A DNA stretch of 64,000 bases from Sorangium cellulosum (GTDB lineage: Bacteria > Myxococcota_A > Polyangia > Polyangiales > Polyangiaceae): contig NZ_CP012670.1 of the NCBI RefSeq assembly GCF_004135735.1, positions 5,100,501 through 5,164,500 on the forward strand. The letters are read 5' to 3'. Below, piece after piece: positions 36,317-45,600 of the stretch (its first letter is position 1; the number at the start of each line of letters is the position of its first letter). A program made the position numbers and the translations under genes. The notes beneath the pieces are model-generated. The model did no database searches and was not told the origin of the DNA. It worked only from the letters and a program-made list of their open reading frames with translations.

Positions 36317-36781
36317 TCAGTTGAAGGCGCAGATCTGGTCGAAGGGACAGAGCTCGTCAGGGAGATAGATCCTCGCGTCGGCGCGCCGGGGGGTCGTCCC
36401 CGACGGGCAGAAGACCGTGCGAGAGCCGGTCTCGTGGAACTCGATGAGCTCCGAATACGTGTTGCTCGAGCACGCGATATCGCCGTAGACGGTGTGGAAC
36501 GAGCTCCCGACCTCGGTGGCCTCCACCGTCAACCCACCGCCGTTGCCGGTCGTGGTGCGGCGCGTCCGGAACGACGTCCGGGCCCCGTTGATGTCCGTCG
36601 TCGAGCGGGACTGCCAGGCGGTGCCGGTGATCCCGAGCGCCCACGCGGTGGTGCACGGCGCGCAGCCGAACGCCACCTTGCACTCGCTGTCGACGGTGCA
36701 TGTCGCCTCGGCGTTCGACGAGACGAGCGCCCCCGCGAGGGCCACCGCGCCGAGCGCGCCAACGGCCAGTTTCTTCATCAT
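36317..36781 (-). CDS. Small secreted Cys-containing protein
   Basis: 154 residues. A Sec signal peptide (KKLAVGALGAVALAGAL, probable cleavage after AEA) is followed by a domain with Cys pairs in TCTVDSECKVAFGCAPCTT, IACSS, VFCPSG and LCPFDQICAFN. It is probably exported and disulphide-bonded. GGAGAG upstream of the double ATG supports the start. No family was recognised. Confidence 0.75.
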   Translation of the reverse strand: MMKKLAVGALGAVALAGALVSSNAEATCTVDSECKVAFGCAPCTTAWALGITGTAWQSRSTTDINGARTSFRTRRTTTGNGGGLTVEATEVGSSFHTVYGDIACSSNTYSELIEFHETGSRTVFCPSGTTPRRADARIYLPDELCPFDQICAFN

Positions 36782-36864
36782 GGCTCTAACTCTCCTTCAC
36801 TGAACGAGATAGGGTGTCTTCTCGCGGGCGGAGCCCGCGCTGCGAGGACGGCGGGGTCGCCGCC

Positions 36865-38448
36865 TCACATCCTGGTCATCGCCTGGAACCAGCGCTCCCG
36901 CGCCTCGACGAGCTCGGCGTAGCGACGACTCCCGAGCATGAGCGCGGCCTCCCGCTCCGCCTCCTCCACGAGCGCGCCGCGCTCCTCCGGGGCGCAGCGC
37001 TCGAGGGCGGACGCGAGCGACGACAGGATCGCCGTGATCTGCGCCCGCTCCTCCTCCGAGAGGCGCATCGCCTCCGTGATGTGCCGCCCGAGCTGGCGCG
37101 TGAACAGCGCGACGCGCTGCCCGTCGAGCTTCTGGAGGTAGTCGGCCATCTTCCAGGGGCTCGAGTCGGGGAACCGGGTCGTCGTCGGCGCGCGCCGCGG
37201 ATCGTCGTCGCTCAGCGCATGGCGCGCCGGGTCCTCGCGCCGGACGAGGACATAGCCGAGGAGCGTCTCCACGGGAGCCGCCCCGATCTCGCCGATCTGG
37301 AGCCGGCGCACGGCCTGCTCGATCTCGGGGATCATCCTCCCCTGCGTCCACGGCGCGGGGCGCCCGCTGCACAGCCAGGCGTCGCAGTGAGCGCGCGCGA
37401 GCTCCTCGAAGCTGGCGGCCGCGCCGCGGGCCTTTCGCGCGAGCTCCTCGGCGAGCCGCCTCGCGTCCTCCGCCGTGCGCGCGACAGGGCGCGAGAGGAA
37501 CCCCGGCGAGACCCCCTGGTGGCCGACGACGATCGTGGAGGCGGCGAGCTCCTCCCGCTCGACGCGGCCGTCGCGCCGCAGCACCTGGAACCCCCATCGG
37601 GTGTCGATGACCGGGGTGACGGCGCCCTCCCCGGCCTGCCCGAGCACGCTCAGGAGGAGCGGCTCGGCGCCGAGCTCGTGGGTCGAGAAGGCGCCCAGGT
37701 CGCCTCCTCCCGCCACGTCGAGCGCGTCCGAGTACCTCGGCACGAGCTCATCGAACGAGGCGGGCGCCGCGGCGGCCAGCGCGCGCGCCTCCTCGGCGAG
37801 GCGGAGCGCCTCCTGCCTCGTCCGCTCGCCTCGCCCGGGCCGGAGCCCCTCCGCCTGGACCCCCCGATAGCCGATGAGGATCCTCCGCGCCGACAGCCGG
37901 CTGGGCTGCTCCGGCGCCGCCCTCCGCAGGAGGATATGAAACCCGAGCTCGCTCTCGACGATGCGCGAGACCTCGCCCGGCCTGAGCGCCGCGATGGCGT
38001 CGACGAGCGGCGGCGACAGCCGCATCACGCGGAAGAGCCCGAGCTCGCCGCCGTGGGGCGCGGAGGCCTCGTCGTCCGAGAACCGGCGGGCGAGCTCGCC
38101 GAACCGCTCCGGCTCGCCCGCGAGCTGCCGGAGGACGTCTTGCCCGATGCGGAGCGCCTCGGCGCGCGTCCTCGTCACCTGCCGCACCGGCATCCACAAC
38201 CTCGTCCGGGGAGGCCTGCCGGACGGATAGGCGATCAGGATATGGGCCGCCGAGGCGACGACGCGATCGAGCCCCTCCGGGTCACGCCAGTAGCGCCCGC
38301 GCGGATACCCCAGCGCCGCGGCGGCAGGCTCGCTCCGCGCGGGCGCGGGCGTCGTGTCTTGCGGTGAGCAGGCCGCGACGAGGAGGCAAAGAAAACCCCA
38401 TGTCATCGCGCCTCGCGCGAGCGAACGTCTATGCTCATGCCTCGACAT
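36865..38448 (-). CDS. Lipoprotein with three parvulin-type peptidyl-prolyl isomerase domains
   Basis: 527 residues. Signal peptide with lipobox LVAACS. Three PpiC-like domains can be traced by their opening strands (VVASAAHILIAYPSG, LSARRILIGYRGV, LAASTIVVGHQGV) and by GELGLFRV/GDLGAFST and SELGFHILLRR/TRWGFQVLRRD, as in SurA/PrsA-type isomerases. The third unit is less regular. A charged helical C-terminus follows. It should assist folding of exported proteins in the periplasm. GAGG seven bases before the ATG at 38448 supports that start; the open frame extends about 30 codons further upstream. Three parvulin units in one protein is more than the one or two in SurA. Confidence 0.82.
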   Translation of the reverse strand: MSRHEHRRSLARGAMTWGFLCLLVAACSPQDTTPAPARSEPAAAALGYPRGRYWRDPEGLDRVVASAAHILIAYPSGRPPRTRLWMPVRQVTRTRAEALRIGQDVLRQLAGEPERFGELARRFSDDEASAPHGGELGLFRVMRLSPPLVDAIAALRPGEVSRIVESELGFHILLRRAAPEQPSRLSARRILIGYRGVQAEGLRPGRGERTRQEALRLAEEARALAAAAPASFDELVPRYSDALDVAGGGDLGAFSTHELGAEPLLLSVLGQAGEGAVTPVIDTRWGFQVLRRDGRVEREELAASTIVVGHQGVSPGFLSRPVARTAEDARRLAEELARKARGAAASFEELARAHCDAWLCSGRPAPWTQGRMIPEIEQAVRRLQIGEIGAAPVETLLGYVLVRREDPARHALSDDDPRRAPTTTRFPDSSPWKMADYLQKLDGQRVALFTRQLGRHITEAMRLSEEERAQITAILSSLASALERCAPEERGALVEEAEREAALMLGSRRYAELVEARERWFQAMTRM

Positions 38449-38636
38449 GAACGCACCTCGATGGTCACGGTGAGAACCCAGCACGGGAGTGGACGAGCTC
38501 CCAGGGACAGGCGAGCCCGTCGGATCGGCTCGCGACATCCCGCGGCTGGGACGGCGGCCGCCCGGGGCTCACGCGCCCCGGGCGAGATCGCGGCCTCCCG
38601 CCTCGCGTCCCGTGGACTCCGCGGCGAGCCGCCGGG

Positions 38637-39215
38637 CTAGCAGGCAGCGTCGTAGTTGGGGCAGCAGTCGCCGAAGCGCGAGCAATCCGCGTCGCAATAG
38701 CAGCCGTCCGGGGCTCGCTGCCCGCAGCGGTTGACGCAGCTCGCGGCGGGGTCGAGCTTCGACTGGACCTCGAGGTGGCAGTCGCCATAGAAGAACCCGC
38801 CAGAGTCCTTGATGCGCACATTGACCCGGCAGTCCTTCGGATCGCTGGACGCCCAGCCGAGGGCCCAGCAATTCCCGTGGCCGGAGTTCCACACCTTGTA
38901 GGAGCTCTTGATGTAGCCGTCCCCGCAGGCGCAGCCCATCACCTTGTCGTACGTCTGCTCCCAGAGATTGCCGCCGTGATGCCACGTGGGCGCGCACGCG
39001 AGGAGCGCCTCCTGCGCCTCGCCGACGTCCTCCGAGGCCTCGCCGGCCTCCTCCTCGCCGGCGTCCTCCGCGAGATCGTCGATCTCCGCCCCGCGCTCCG
39101 CCGACTCCGCGTCCTCCTCGACGGCGGGGGCGTAGCACCCCGCCGCGCCGAGCACGGTGAAGGCGACACAGGAAGAGAGAAGAACGGCAACGTTCGTCAG
39201 CATTCGATGGTTCAT
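38637..39215 (-). CDS. Secreted lipoprotein with somatomedin-B-like domain
   Basis: 192 residues. Signal peptide with lipobox GAAGC, then an acidic Glu/Ala/Asp-rich tether (about 30-70), a Cys-containing domain (CAPTWHHGGNLWEQTYDKVM and further Cys), and a C-terminal Cys-rich module. That module starts SCVNRCGQRAPDGCYCDADC and ends FGDCCPNYDAAC; it has eight Cys in the spacing of somatomedin-B domains. These are mainly known from animal extracellular proteins. AAGGAG upstream of the ATG at 39215 fixes the start. It probably sits outside the cell; function is unknown. Confidence 0.78.
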   Translation of the reverse strand: MNHRMLTNVAVLLSSCVAFTVLGAAGCYAPAVEEDAESAERGAEIDDLAEDAGEEEAGEASEDVGEAQEALLACAPTWHHGGNLWEQTYDKVMGCACGDGYIKSSYKVWNSGHGNCWALGWASSDPKDCRVNVRIKDSGGFFYGDCHLEVQSKLDPAASCVNRCGQRAPDGCYCDADCSRFGDCCPNYDAAC

Positions 39216-39574
39216 GATGAGAATCTCCTTCGTGGGCGAGCTCGATCGAGGCAGCGGGCGCGCGGGCGCGCGGGCGGGATCCGAGGCGCCCCACGGCGCG
39301 CGATCCATTCCAGGGGCGGCGTGTCGCCCCGGGGCCACGACCGCGTCGACCGCGTCGACCTCACCGGCCTCGTCCTCGGTAGGAGCACGGCACGTGCCAG
39401 CCTCGACCAGGCGGATCCATCGCGCGATATCGAGGCGCCGCGAGCGCAGCGCGCCGCGCTGTCCCGGTGTCGTGTCGCCTGGGAGGCGACACGATCGCGC
39501 CTTGCCTGCGACGCGGCGGCGACAGCATCCGCCGCCCTCGGCCGCCTGGCGACGGGAGCTGTTGAGAGGCGCTC
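39216..39574. other. Intergenic stretch with hairpin and repeat at the end of the kinase gene
   Basis: About 360 bp without coding content; it contains the 39470-39494 hairpin and part of the 39-bp repeat. Confidence 0.5.
39470..39494 (-). terminator. Perfect 11-bp stem hairpin downstream of the Ser/Thr kinase gene
   Basis: TCGTGTCGCCT and its complement enclose a GGG loop. It lies about 80 bases after the kinase stop. No T tract follows, so it is a stem-only terminator candidate. Confidence 0.55.
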
Positions 39575-39578
39575 TCAG
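39540..39578. repeat. 39-bp repeat containing the kinase stop codon (copy 2)
   Basis: 34 of 39 bases match the copy at 20169-20207. As at serA, the minus-strand TGA stop lies in the self-complementary part GAGAGGCGCTCTC. Confidence 0.7.
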
Positions 39579-41002
39579 CCCTCGTCGAGCCCCGCGCGCG
39601 CCGCGGGCGTGATCGTGAGGCCGCCCCCGCGATGCGCGGCGGTCCACGCGCCGACGCGCAGCAGCTCCCCTCCCTGGAACCGCTGCCGGCCCGGCGCGCC
39701 CTGGACCCGCGCGGGCGCGGCGTGCAGCACCAGCGCGACCTGCACCGCCGGGCTCGGCCGCGGCCGCGCGGCGATCGTCGCCTCGAGCGCGCGCGCCGCG
39801 CGGACGAGCCGGGCCCGGGCGGCGCGACTGCCCTCCGGATCGCCGGGGAGCGCCGTCGCCCCGACCAGCACGCCGCCGCCGTCGACGACCGGGACGAGCC
39901 CCGCGTCGGCCGCCGCGCGCCGGGCCATCGCGAGGACCGCCTCCGCGTCGTCGAACGCCGCCGCGTCGATCTCGTCCTCCCCGTCGCTCCCCTCGATCTG
40001 CACCCCGACGTGCAGCGCGGCGGCCTCGCCGGCCGGGGCCTCCTCGCGCGCGGCGAGCGGCGCCGCGCGGAGCTCCGCGAGCAGCGCGGCCACGCTCGGG
40101 TAGCGCGCGTCCGGCGATTTCTCGAGGCACCGCGCGATCGCGGCGTCGACCCCGGGCGGCACGGGCACGAGATCGCTCGCCCGGGGCGGCGGCGCGAAGA
40201 GCTGGAGCTCCTCGAGCTCGATGAGGTCGTCCGCCTGAAACGCGGGCTGCCCCGTCAGCATCTCGTACAGCAGGAGGCCGAGCGCGTAGACATCGGTCCG
40301 CGCGTCGACGGGGCGGCCGGCGATCTGCTCGGGGGCCATGCTGCCCGGCGTCCCGAGCACGCTGCTCTGCGTGAAGATGGGGTCGCGGCCGAGCCGCTCG
40401 GGCTCGAGCAGCTTGGCGATCCCGAGGTCGACGAGCCGCGTCGTGAACCACCCGCCCCGCGGGATCGCCATGATGTTCTGCGCCTTGACGTCGCGGTGGA
40501 CGATCCCGAGCGCGTGCGCGGCGGAGAGCGCGCCGCCGATCTCCTCGAGCACGGCCAGCGCCTCGGCGGCGGAGAGCGCGCCGCGGGCGCGGAGCTCCTC
40601 CTTGAGCGTCCGGCCCTCGATCCACTCCATCGCGAGGTAAGGCCGGCCGTCCGGCAGGTCGCCCACGCCGACGATCTCGACGAGGTGCGGGTGCGCGAGC
40701 CCCCGGAGGGCCGCGGCCTCTTGCTGAAATCGCGCCAGGATCCGCGTACTTGCGGCGAGCCGACGCCGGAGGACCTTGAGCGCGACCGGCCGCCCGGTGC
40801 CGAGCTGCGTGGCCAGGTAGACCACGGCGAAGCCGCCATGGCTGCGGGCCGCCTCGACCAGGAACTCCCCGACGAGGGTGCCGGGGGCGAGATCGTCGGA
40901 CGCGACCGACGCCTCGTCGACCAGGGTGACGGCAGGGTCAAGGGGTCGTGTGGTCGCTGTCACGGCGATCCGCAGATCGCAGCAGCCGGCGGCGGGGCGC
41001 AA
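39575..41002 (-). CDS. Hanks-type Ser/Thr protein kinase
   Basis: 475 residues. The kinase domain covers about 40-310: Gly-rich loop AARSHGGFAVVYLA, ATP-anchoring Lys76 (VALKVLRR), catalytic HRDVKAQN (Asp171), then DLG in place of DFG, APEQ, and DVYALGLLLYEMLTG. The last 150 residues resemble no named domain; they include a strand-rich part (VQVALVLHAAPARVQG) that may be a degenerate cyclase-like fold. There is no transmembrane segment, so it is cytosolic. The exact start is open: GTG about 13 codons later is an alternative. A partner could be the FHA activator at 33616, by function only. Confidence 0.9.
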   Translation of the reverse strand: MRPAAGCCDLRIAVTATTRPLDPAVTLVDEASVASDDLAPGTLVGEFLVEAARSHGGFAVVYLATQLGTGRPVALKVLRRRLAASTRILARFQQEAAALRGLAHPHLVEIVGVGDLPDGRPYLAMEWIEGRTLKEELRARGALSAAEALAVLEEIGGALSAAHALGIVHRDVKAQNIMAIPRGGWFTTRLVDLGIAKLLEPERLGRDPIFTQSSVLGTPGSMAPEQIAGRPVDARTDVYALGLLLYEMLTGQPAFQADDLIELEELQLFAPPPRASDLVPVPPGVDAAIARCLEKSPDARYPSVAALLAELRAAPLAAREEAPAGEAAALHVGVQIEGSDGEDEIDAAAFDDAEAVLAMARRAAADAGLVPVVDGGGVLVGATALPGDPEGSRAARARLVRAARALEATIAARPRPSPAVQVALVLHAAPARVQGAPGRQRFQGGELLRVGAWTAAHRGGGLTITPAARAGLDEG

Positions 41003-41064
41003 GCCCCGTGACGCCAGCGCCGGGCATCACCTCCCCGTGCGGCGGCGCCGGGCCGACGCCTACC

Positions 41065-42327
41065 TCAGCGCGCCGGCGCCTGGGGGCGCTGGCGGAGGGC
41101 GGGGTTGACCGCCGGCGTGACGCGTTGCTCGCGGATCGCCTTCACGCGGTCGTCCGGCGTGCCGAGCTTTCGCGCGCGGGCGCGGTCTTCCGGGCCGGGG
41201 TCCGGGCTCGGGCGGTTGTGGTCGCGGAGCCGGTCCGGTTTCCGCTGCGGTCTGCACGCGTGCCGGTCGGCGTTCGTGGGTGGCAGGGGGGGGAGGAACA
41301 CCGAGGCGGGCCGCGCCCAGGTGCGGCCGCCCGCGGTGCAGCTCGGGTACACATCCCCGGAGGCCTTGCTCGCGGGGGCACAGACGTTGACGCGGGTCCC
41401 GGCAGGGGCGTTGGGCGTCGCTTCGCGGCACGAGCCGGCGTACGTCGCGACGCACCCCTCGTGTCGAGCGCCGTCTTTCAGATCGGGGACGGCGCAGACG
41501 CGCGTCGAGATCCAGACCTGAGGCTTCATGTTGTCGCACCCGATGCTCATCAGGAAGCGCGGGTCCGGCGGAGAGCAGACGAAGGCCTTGTTATAGATGA
41601 CGCCCACCCTGGGTGGGGCCTGGTCGACCGCGGTCTTCTCCGCGGCCGGGTTCAGCCCGTCCGGATCGAGGATGTTGCCGAAGAAGGCGCCCTCGAGCTC
41701 CTTGTACCGCTCGCGCTCTTCCTTGGTGGTCGCGAGCGCGGCGTGGGTCCCCCGGATCGAGATCGAGGCGGGCCTGCCACGGGCGTTGTTCCTCGTCAGC
41801 AGGCAGGACGACACGAGCTCCTGGCAGCTCGCGTCGGGCGCGCCGGTCGCCCACGCGGGGCAGAGGCCCGCGCCGCGACCCGTCCAGGTGAGCTTGCCCG
41901 TCCGCGCCACCGCCGACGACTCCTCGGCGGTCGGGCGCCACGCCTCCTTGGCCCCCGGCGTCCACGAGACCCTCTGGTGGCCGCCGAGCGCGCACTCGAC
42001 CAGGTCCTTCATCACCTCGCGCGCCGAGGGGTCGAGCAAGGCCCGGTGGAGCGTCCCCGCGGGGACGGGCGTCCCGGCCCTGCCGGCGAGGCGCGCTCCC
42101 GCGGAGAACGACGCGTCATTGAACGGGTTGCTGACGAGCGCCGTGAGGCTCCGCCGGTTGGTCGTGAGCATGTTGAAGCCGAGCTGCTCGAGCGAGAGGT
42201 GGTTGCCGGCTTGCATCATCGGGACCGGGAGCGCCGGAGGAGCGCCGGAGGCGCTGGCCGCGAGCGCGAGGCCCGCGCCCGAGAGCAGCGTGGAGAGGCC
42301 GAGGCAGACGGTTCGTCGATTCATCAT
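41065..42327 (-). CDS. Secreted Cys-rich protein of unknown function
   Basis: 420 residues. A Sec-type signal (MMNRRTVCLG and a hydrophobic run ending ASASGAPP) is followed by a domain with many Cys (LCPAWATG, ASCQELVSSCLL, FVCSPPDP, IGCDNMK, RVCAVPDL, AGSCRE, VCAPAS, YPSCTAGG). The last 65 residues are Arg/Pro-rich and lack conserved features, so a late frameshift is possible. No domain was recognised. AAAGG precedes the ATG pair at 42322-42327. It is separated from the upstream large kinase gene by a long palindrome. Confidence 0.68.
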   Translation of the reverse strand: MMNRRTVCLGLSTLLSGAGLALAASASGAPPALPVPMMQAGNHLSLEQLGFNMLTTNRRSLTALVSNPFNDASFSAGARLAGRAGTPVPAGTLHRALLDPSAREVMKDLVECALGGHQRVSWTPGAKEAWRPTAEESSAVARTGKLTWTGRGAGLCPAWATGAPDASCQELVSSCLLTRNNARGRPASISIRGTHAALATTKEERERYKELEGAFFGNILDPDGLNPAAEKTAVDQAPPRVGVIYNKAFVCSPPDPRFLMSIGCDNMKPQVWISTRVCAVPDLKDGARHEGCVATYAGSCREATPNAPAGTRVNVCAPASKASGDVYPSCTAGGRTWARPASVFLPPLPPTNADRHACRPQRKPDRLRDHNRPSPDPGPEDRARARKLGTPDDRVKAIREQRVTPAVNPALRQRPQAPAR

Positions 42328-42387
42328 CGCGCCTTTCGTGAGGTGTGCTGGGGTCATGAGCATCGGTCGTGCCACGCGGAGGCTCCT

Positions 42388-42510
42388 CGCGAGGGGGGTG
42401 CGGCCCTTGGGGGCTCACCTCCGGGGCTTGCGTTCCGGCGAGCCCCGTTTGTGGCTCGCCTGCACTTCAGCCCCTCCGGTGAGCCCCCAAAGGGCCGCAC
42501 CCCCCTCGCG
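42388..42510. terminator. Dispersed palindromic element, copy 3, long stem
   Basis: Outer arms of 32 and 33 bases (42388-42419 with 42478-42510) pair perfectly except for one bulged base. Between them lies the core CTCCGGGGCTTGCGTTCCGG shared with the elements at 27987 and 23001. It is about 100 bases after the stop of the large kinase gene and should end its transcription. Confidence 0.75.
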
Positions 42511-42610
42511 CGCCGCGCGCCAGGAGGGTTGACCGGCGCGCCGTGGCCTGCGCCGCGACACGGGGAAGGTTCCTGTCGCCCCGGCCGCGACAGCGGCGTT
42601 CCACCGGAGC

Positions 42611-45600
42611 TCACGGGGGCGATCGCCGCTCGATCGCGGCGGCCAGCCGGGCCAGCCGCCCGCGCCAGAAGCGCGAGCCGGAGGTCTCCGCCGCCGCCTC
42701 GCCGAGCCAGCGGCGCGCCGCCGCGAGACGGCCGCCGCGGAGCGCGGCCTCCGCGGCGAAGCAGAGCACCTCGATGTGCTCGCTCAGGAGCGCGGCCCCC
42801 CGCACCTCGGCCACGAGCGCGTCCCACAGCGCGTCCGGCGCCTCGCCGCCCTGCACCACCTGCGCGCAGAGCCGGACCAGCGCCCGCGTGACCGGCGGCA
42901 AGGCGTCGAGATCGGCGTGGCCGAGCACCCAGTCGAGGTGGCGCCGGGCGTCGTCGAGCTCGCCGCGCGCGCAGTGGATCCGCGCCACGAGGAGCGCATA
43001 ATCGGGCACGAGGCTCGCCTCGAAGAACCGCTGCTGGAGCTCCCAGGCGCGGACCGCGAGGGGCAGCGCCTCGGAGAGCTCGCCGCTCCAGTAGAGCAGC
43101 TCGGCGAGGTTGTGCGTCGGGCCGCGCTCGAGGAACGCGCTGCCGAGCTCGCGCGCGAGGGCGACCGCGATCCGGAGGTCGCCGACGGCGCCCTCCGGGT
43201 CCTCGCGCATCAGCCGGACGAAGAGGCGGTTCATGTAGGCGACGCCGAGGTGCAGGCGGTCGCCCGCGCTCGCGCAGCGCGCCATGACCTCCTCGAGCCG
43301 CGCCTCGGCCTCGTCGACGCGGCGGGCATAGACGAGCGCGGGCGCGAGCAGGAGCAGGGCGATCACGTGGCTCTCGTGGTCGCCGAGCGCCGCGGCGCGC
43401 CGGGCCGCCGGCGCGAGGCGCGCGATGGCCGCCTCGATCTCCTGCCGCCGGAAGTGGCCGCGCCCCGCGGCGACGTCGCAGCGCACCCCGAGCCCGGCGT
43501 CCCCGAGGCGGGCCGCGAGGGGCGCCGCCAGGTCCACGAGCGCCTGCGAGCCCGCGTAATCGCCGCACCAGTCGAGCACCGTGGCCTCCTCCAGGAGCAG
43601 ATCGGCGATCAGGGCGGCGTCCTCCTCGGCCTCCGCGAGCGCCCGCGCGGCGCGGAGGTCGCTGGCCGCGTCGTCGAACCGCTGGATCCGGTGGCGGACC
43701 TTGCCCCTGCCCGCCAGCACGGCGGCCTGGCGCACGGGGCGCTCCGACGTCCGGCCGAGCGCCGCGCGCGCCGGCCTCGTCCCGGCGGCCGCCGCGGCCT
43801 CCGGCTCCTCCGCGGCCTGCTCCTCCGCGGCCTCCGGGACCTCCGGCTCCTCGGCGGCCTCCGCGAGCGCCGCGAGCGCCGCGGTGTAGTGCCGCTCCGC
43901 GTCGACGTAGAGGTGCCGCCGCCGCGCGTCCTCGGCGAGCTCGAAGCAGGCCGCCGCCGCCTCGGCGTGCGCGCCCGCCGCCGCGGCGTGCCGCGCGATC
44001 CGCGCGAGGCGGGCGCCGCCCTCCCCGGGCGCCGCGAGCAGCCCGCGGAGCGCGACGCCGTGCAGCCGCCGCCGCGCCCCCGCCGGCACCTCGGCCTCGA
44101 TCGCCTCGCGGAGGAGCGGGTGCGCGAACGCGAGCCGCTCCGCGCCCACCACGCGCAGCAGGCCGCGGCGCACGAGCCGCGAGGCGCCGACGCCGGGGTC
44201 CAGATCCCCGCACGCCGAGACGGCGCGCGCGCGCGCCGCGTCGTCGAGGAGCCTCCCGATCTCGGCGAGCGAGGACGCGTCGCCCGCCACGGCGCAGACC
44301 GTCGCGAGCTCGGCGAGCGGCGGCGGCAGGCCCGCGAGCGCGCGCCGGGCGAGCCGGGTCATGACCGGCGCGGCCTCGCCGCGCGCGATCTCGTCGCCGG
44401 CGAGGTACCACCCCGGGCCGCCGCGGACCTTCCGGATGGCGCCCGCGTGCCGGAGCGCGGCGGCGAGCTCGACCAGGAAGAGCGGCACCCCCTGGGCTGA
44501 CGCCAGGAGGCCCGCGACCACGGGCTCCGGGACGAACTCGACCGGGTGCAGCCGGTCGAGGAGCAGCGCGCGCGCGGCGCCGGCGTCGAGCGGCGCGAGC
44601 GCCCGCTGGAGGGAGCGCGCCGCGCGCTCGCCGTGGAGCGGGCGCATCGCGGGCAGCGCGGGGCTCGCCGCCACGACGACGGCGAGCGGCGCGCGGGCGC
44701 CCGGGAGGGTCGCGATCTCGAGCGCGTCGAGGCCGCCCTGGTCGCCCCACTGCGCGTCGTCGACGAGGAGCGCGAGCGGCCGCTCCTCGGCGAGCCGCCG
44801 GAGCGCCTCCCCGACGGCCCGGGCCAGCGTCTGGCGGAGGGCGCCCGGCGCGGCGAGCACGGCGGCGACGGCGGGCTCTTTGCCGGAGAGGGCATCGAGC
44901 GTGAAGGCGACCGCCGGCCACGAGGCGAGGCCGAGCTCGGGGCCGAGGCGCGCGACGCAGGCCGCGCGGAGGGCGTCGGCGCCCGCGCCGGGCTCCACGG
45001 CGAGGCAGGCACGGAGCAGCGCGCGGGCGAGGCCGGCCGGCTCGGCGAGGTCGGGCGGCCTCGCCGCGACGGCGATCACGCGGGCGCCGGGCTCCGCGGA
45101 GAGCGCCTCGGCGAGCGCCCCCGAGAGGCGGGTCTTGCCGTGGCCGATCTCGCCGAGCAGCGTGCACAGGAGCGGCGCGCCGTCGCGAAAGGCCGCGCGC
45201 GCGTGCGCGACGACCTCGGCGACGAGCTCGTCCCGCCCGCGGAGCGGCGTCGCGGTGGCCTGGAGGTCCGGCGCGGCGGGGCTCGCGCTCGGCGCGCTCG
45301 GGTCGTCCTCGGCGCCGTCGCCGAGGAGGGCGGCGGCCTCCGGGGTGATCGCCACCGGATCGGCCGCGCCGGGAGGCCAGAAGGCCGCGGCCCGCGCGAG
45401 CGCGGGGCCGGCGAAGACCATCCCGGAAGCGCCCTCGCGCACCCGGAGGTCGGCGACGTGCACGGCCGCCGAGGTCCCGTCGGCGAGCGCGGCCACGAGC
45501 CGCCGGGCCGCCTGCAGGGCGGCGCGGGCGCGCGGGCGCGGCGGGCCCGGGAACGCGACGACGTAGAGCCCGTCGTGCACCCTGGCGAGCCGCCCGCCGA

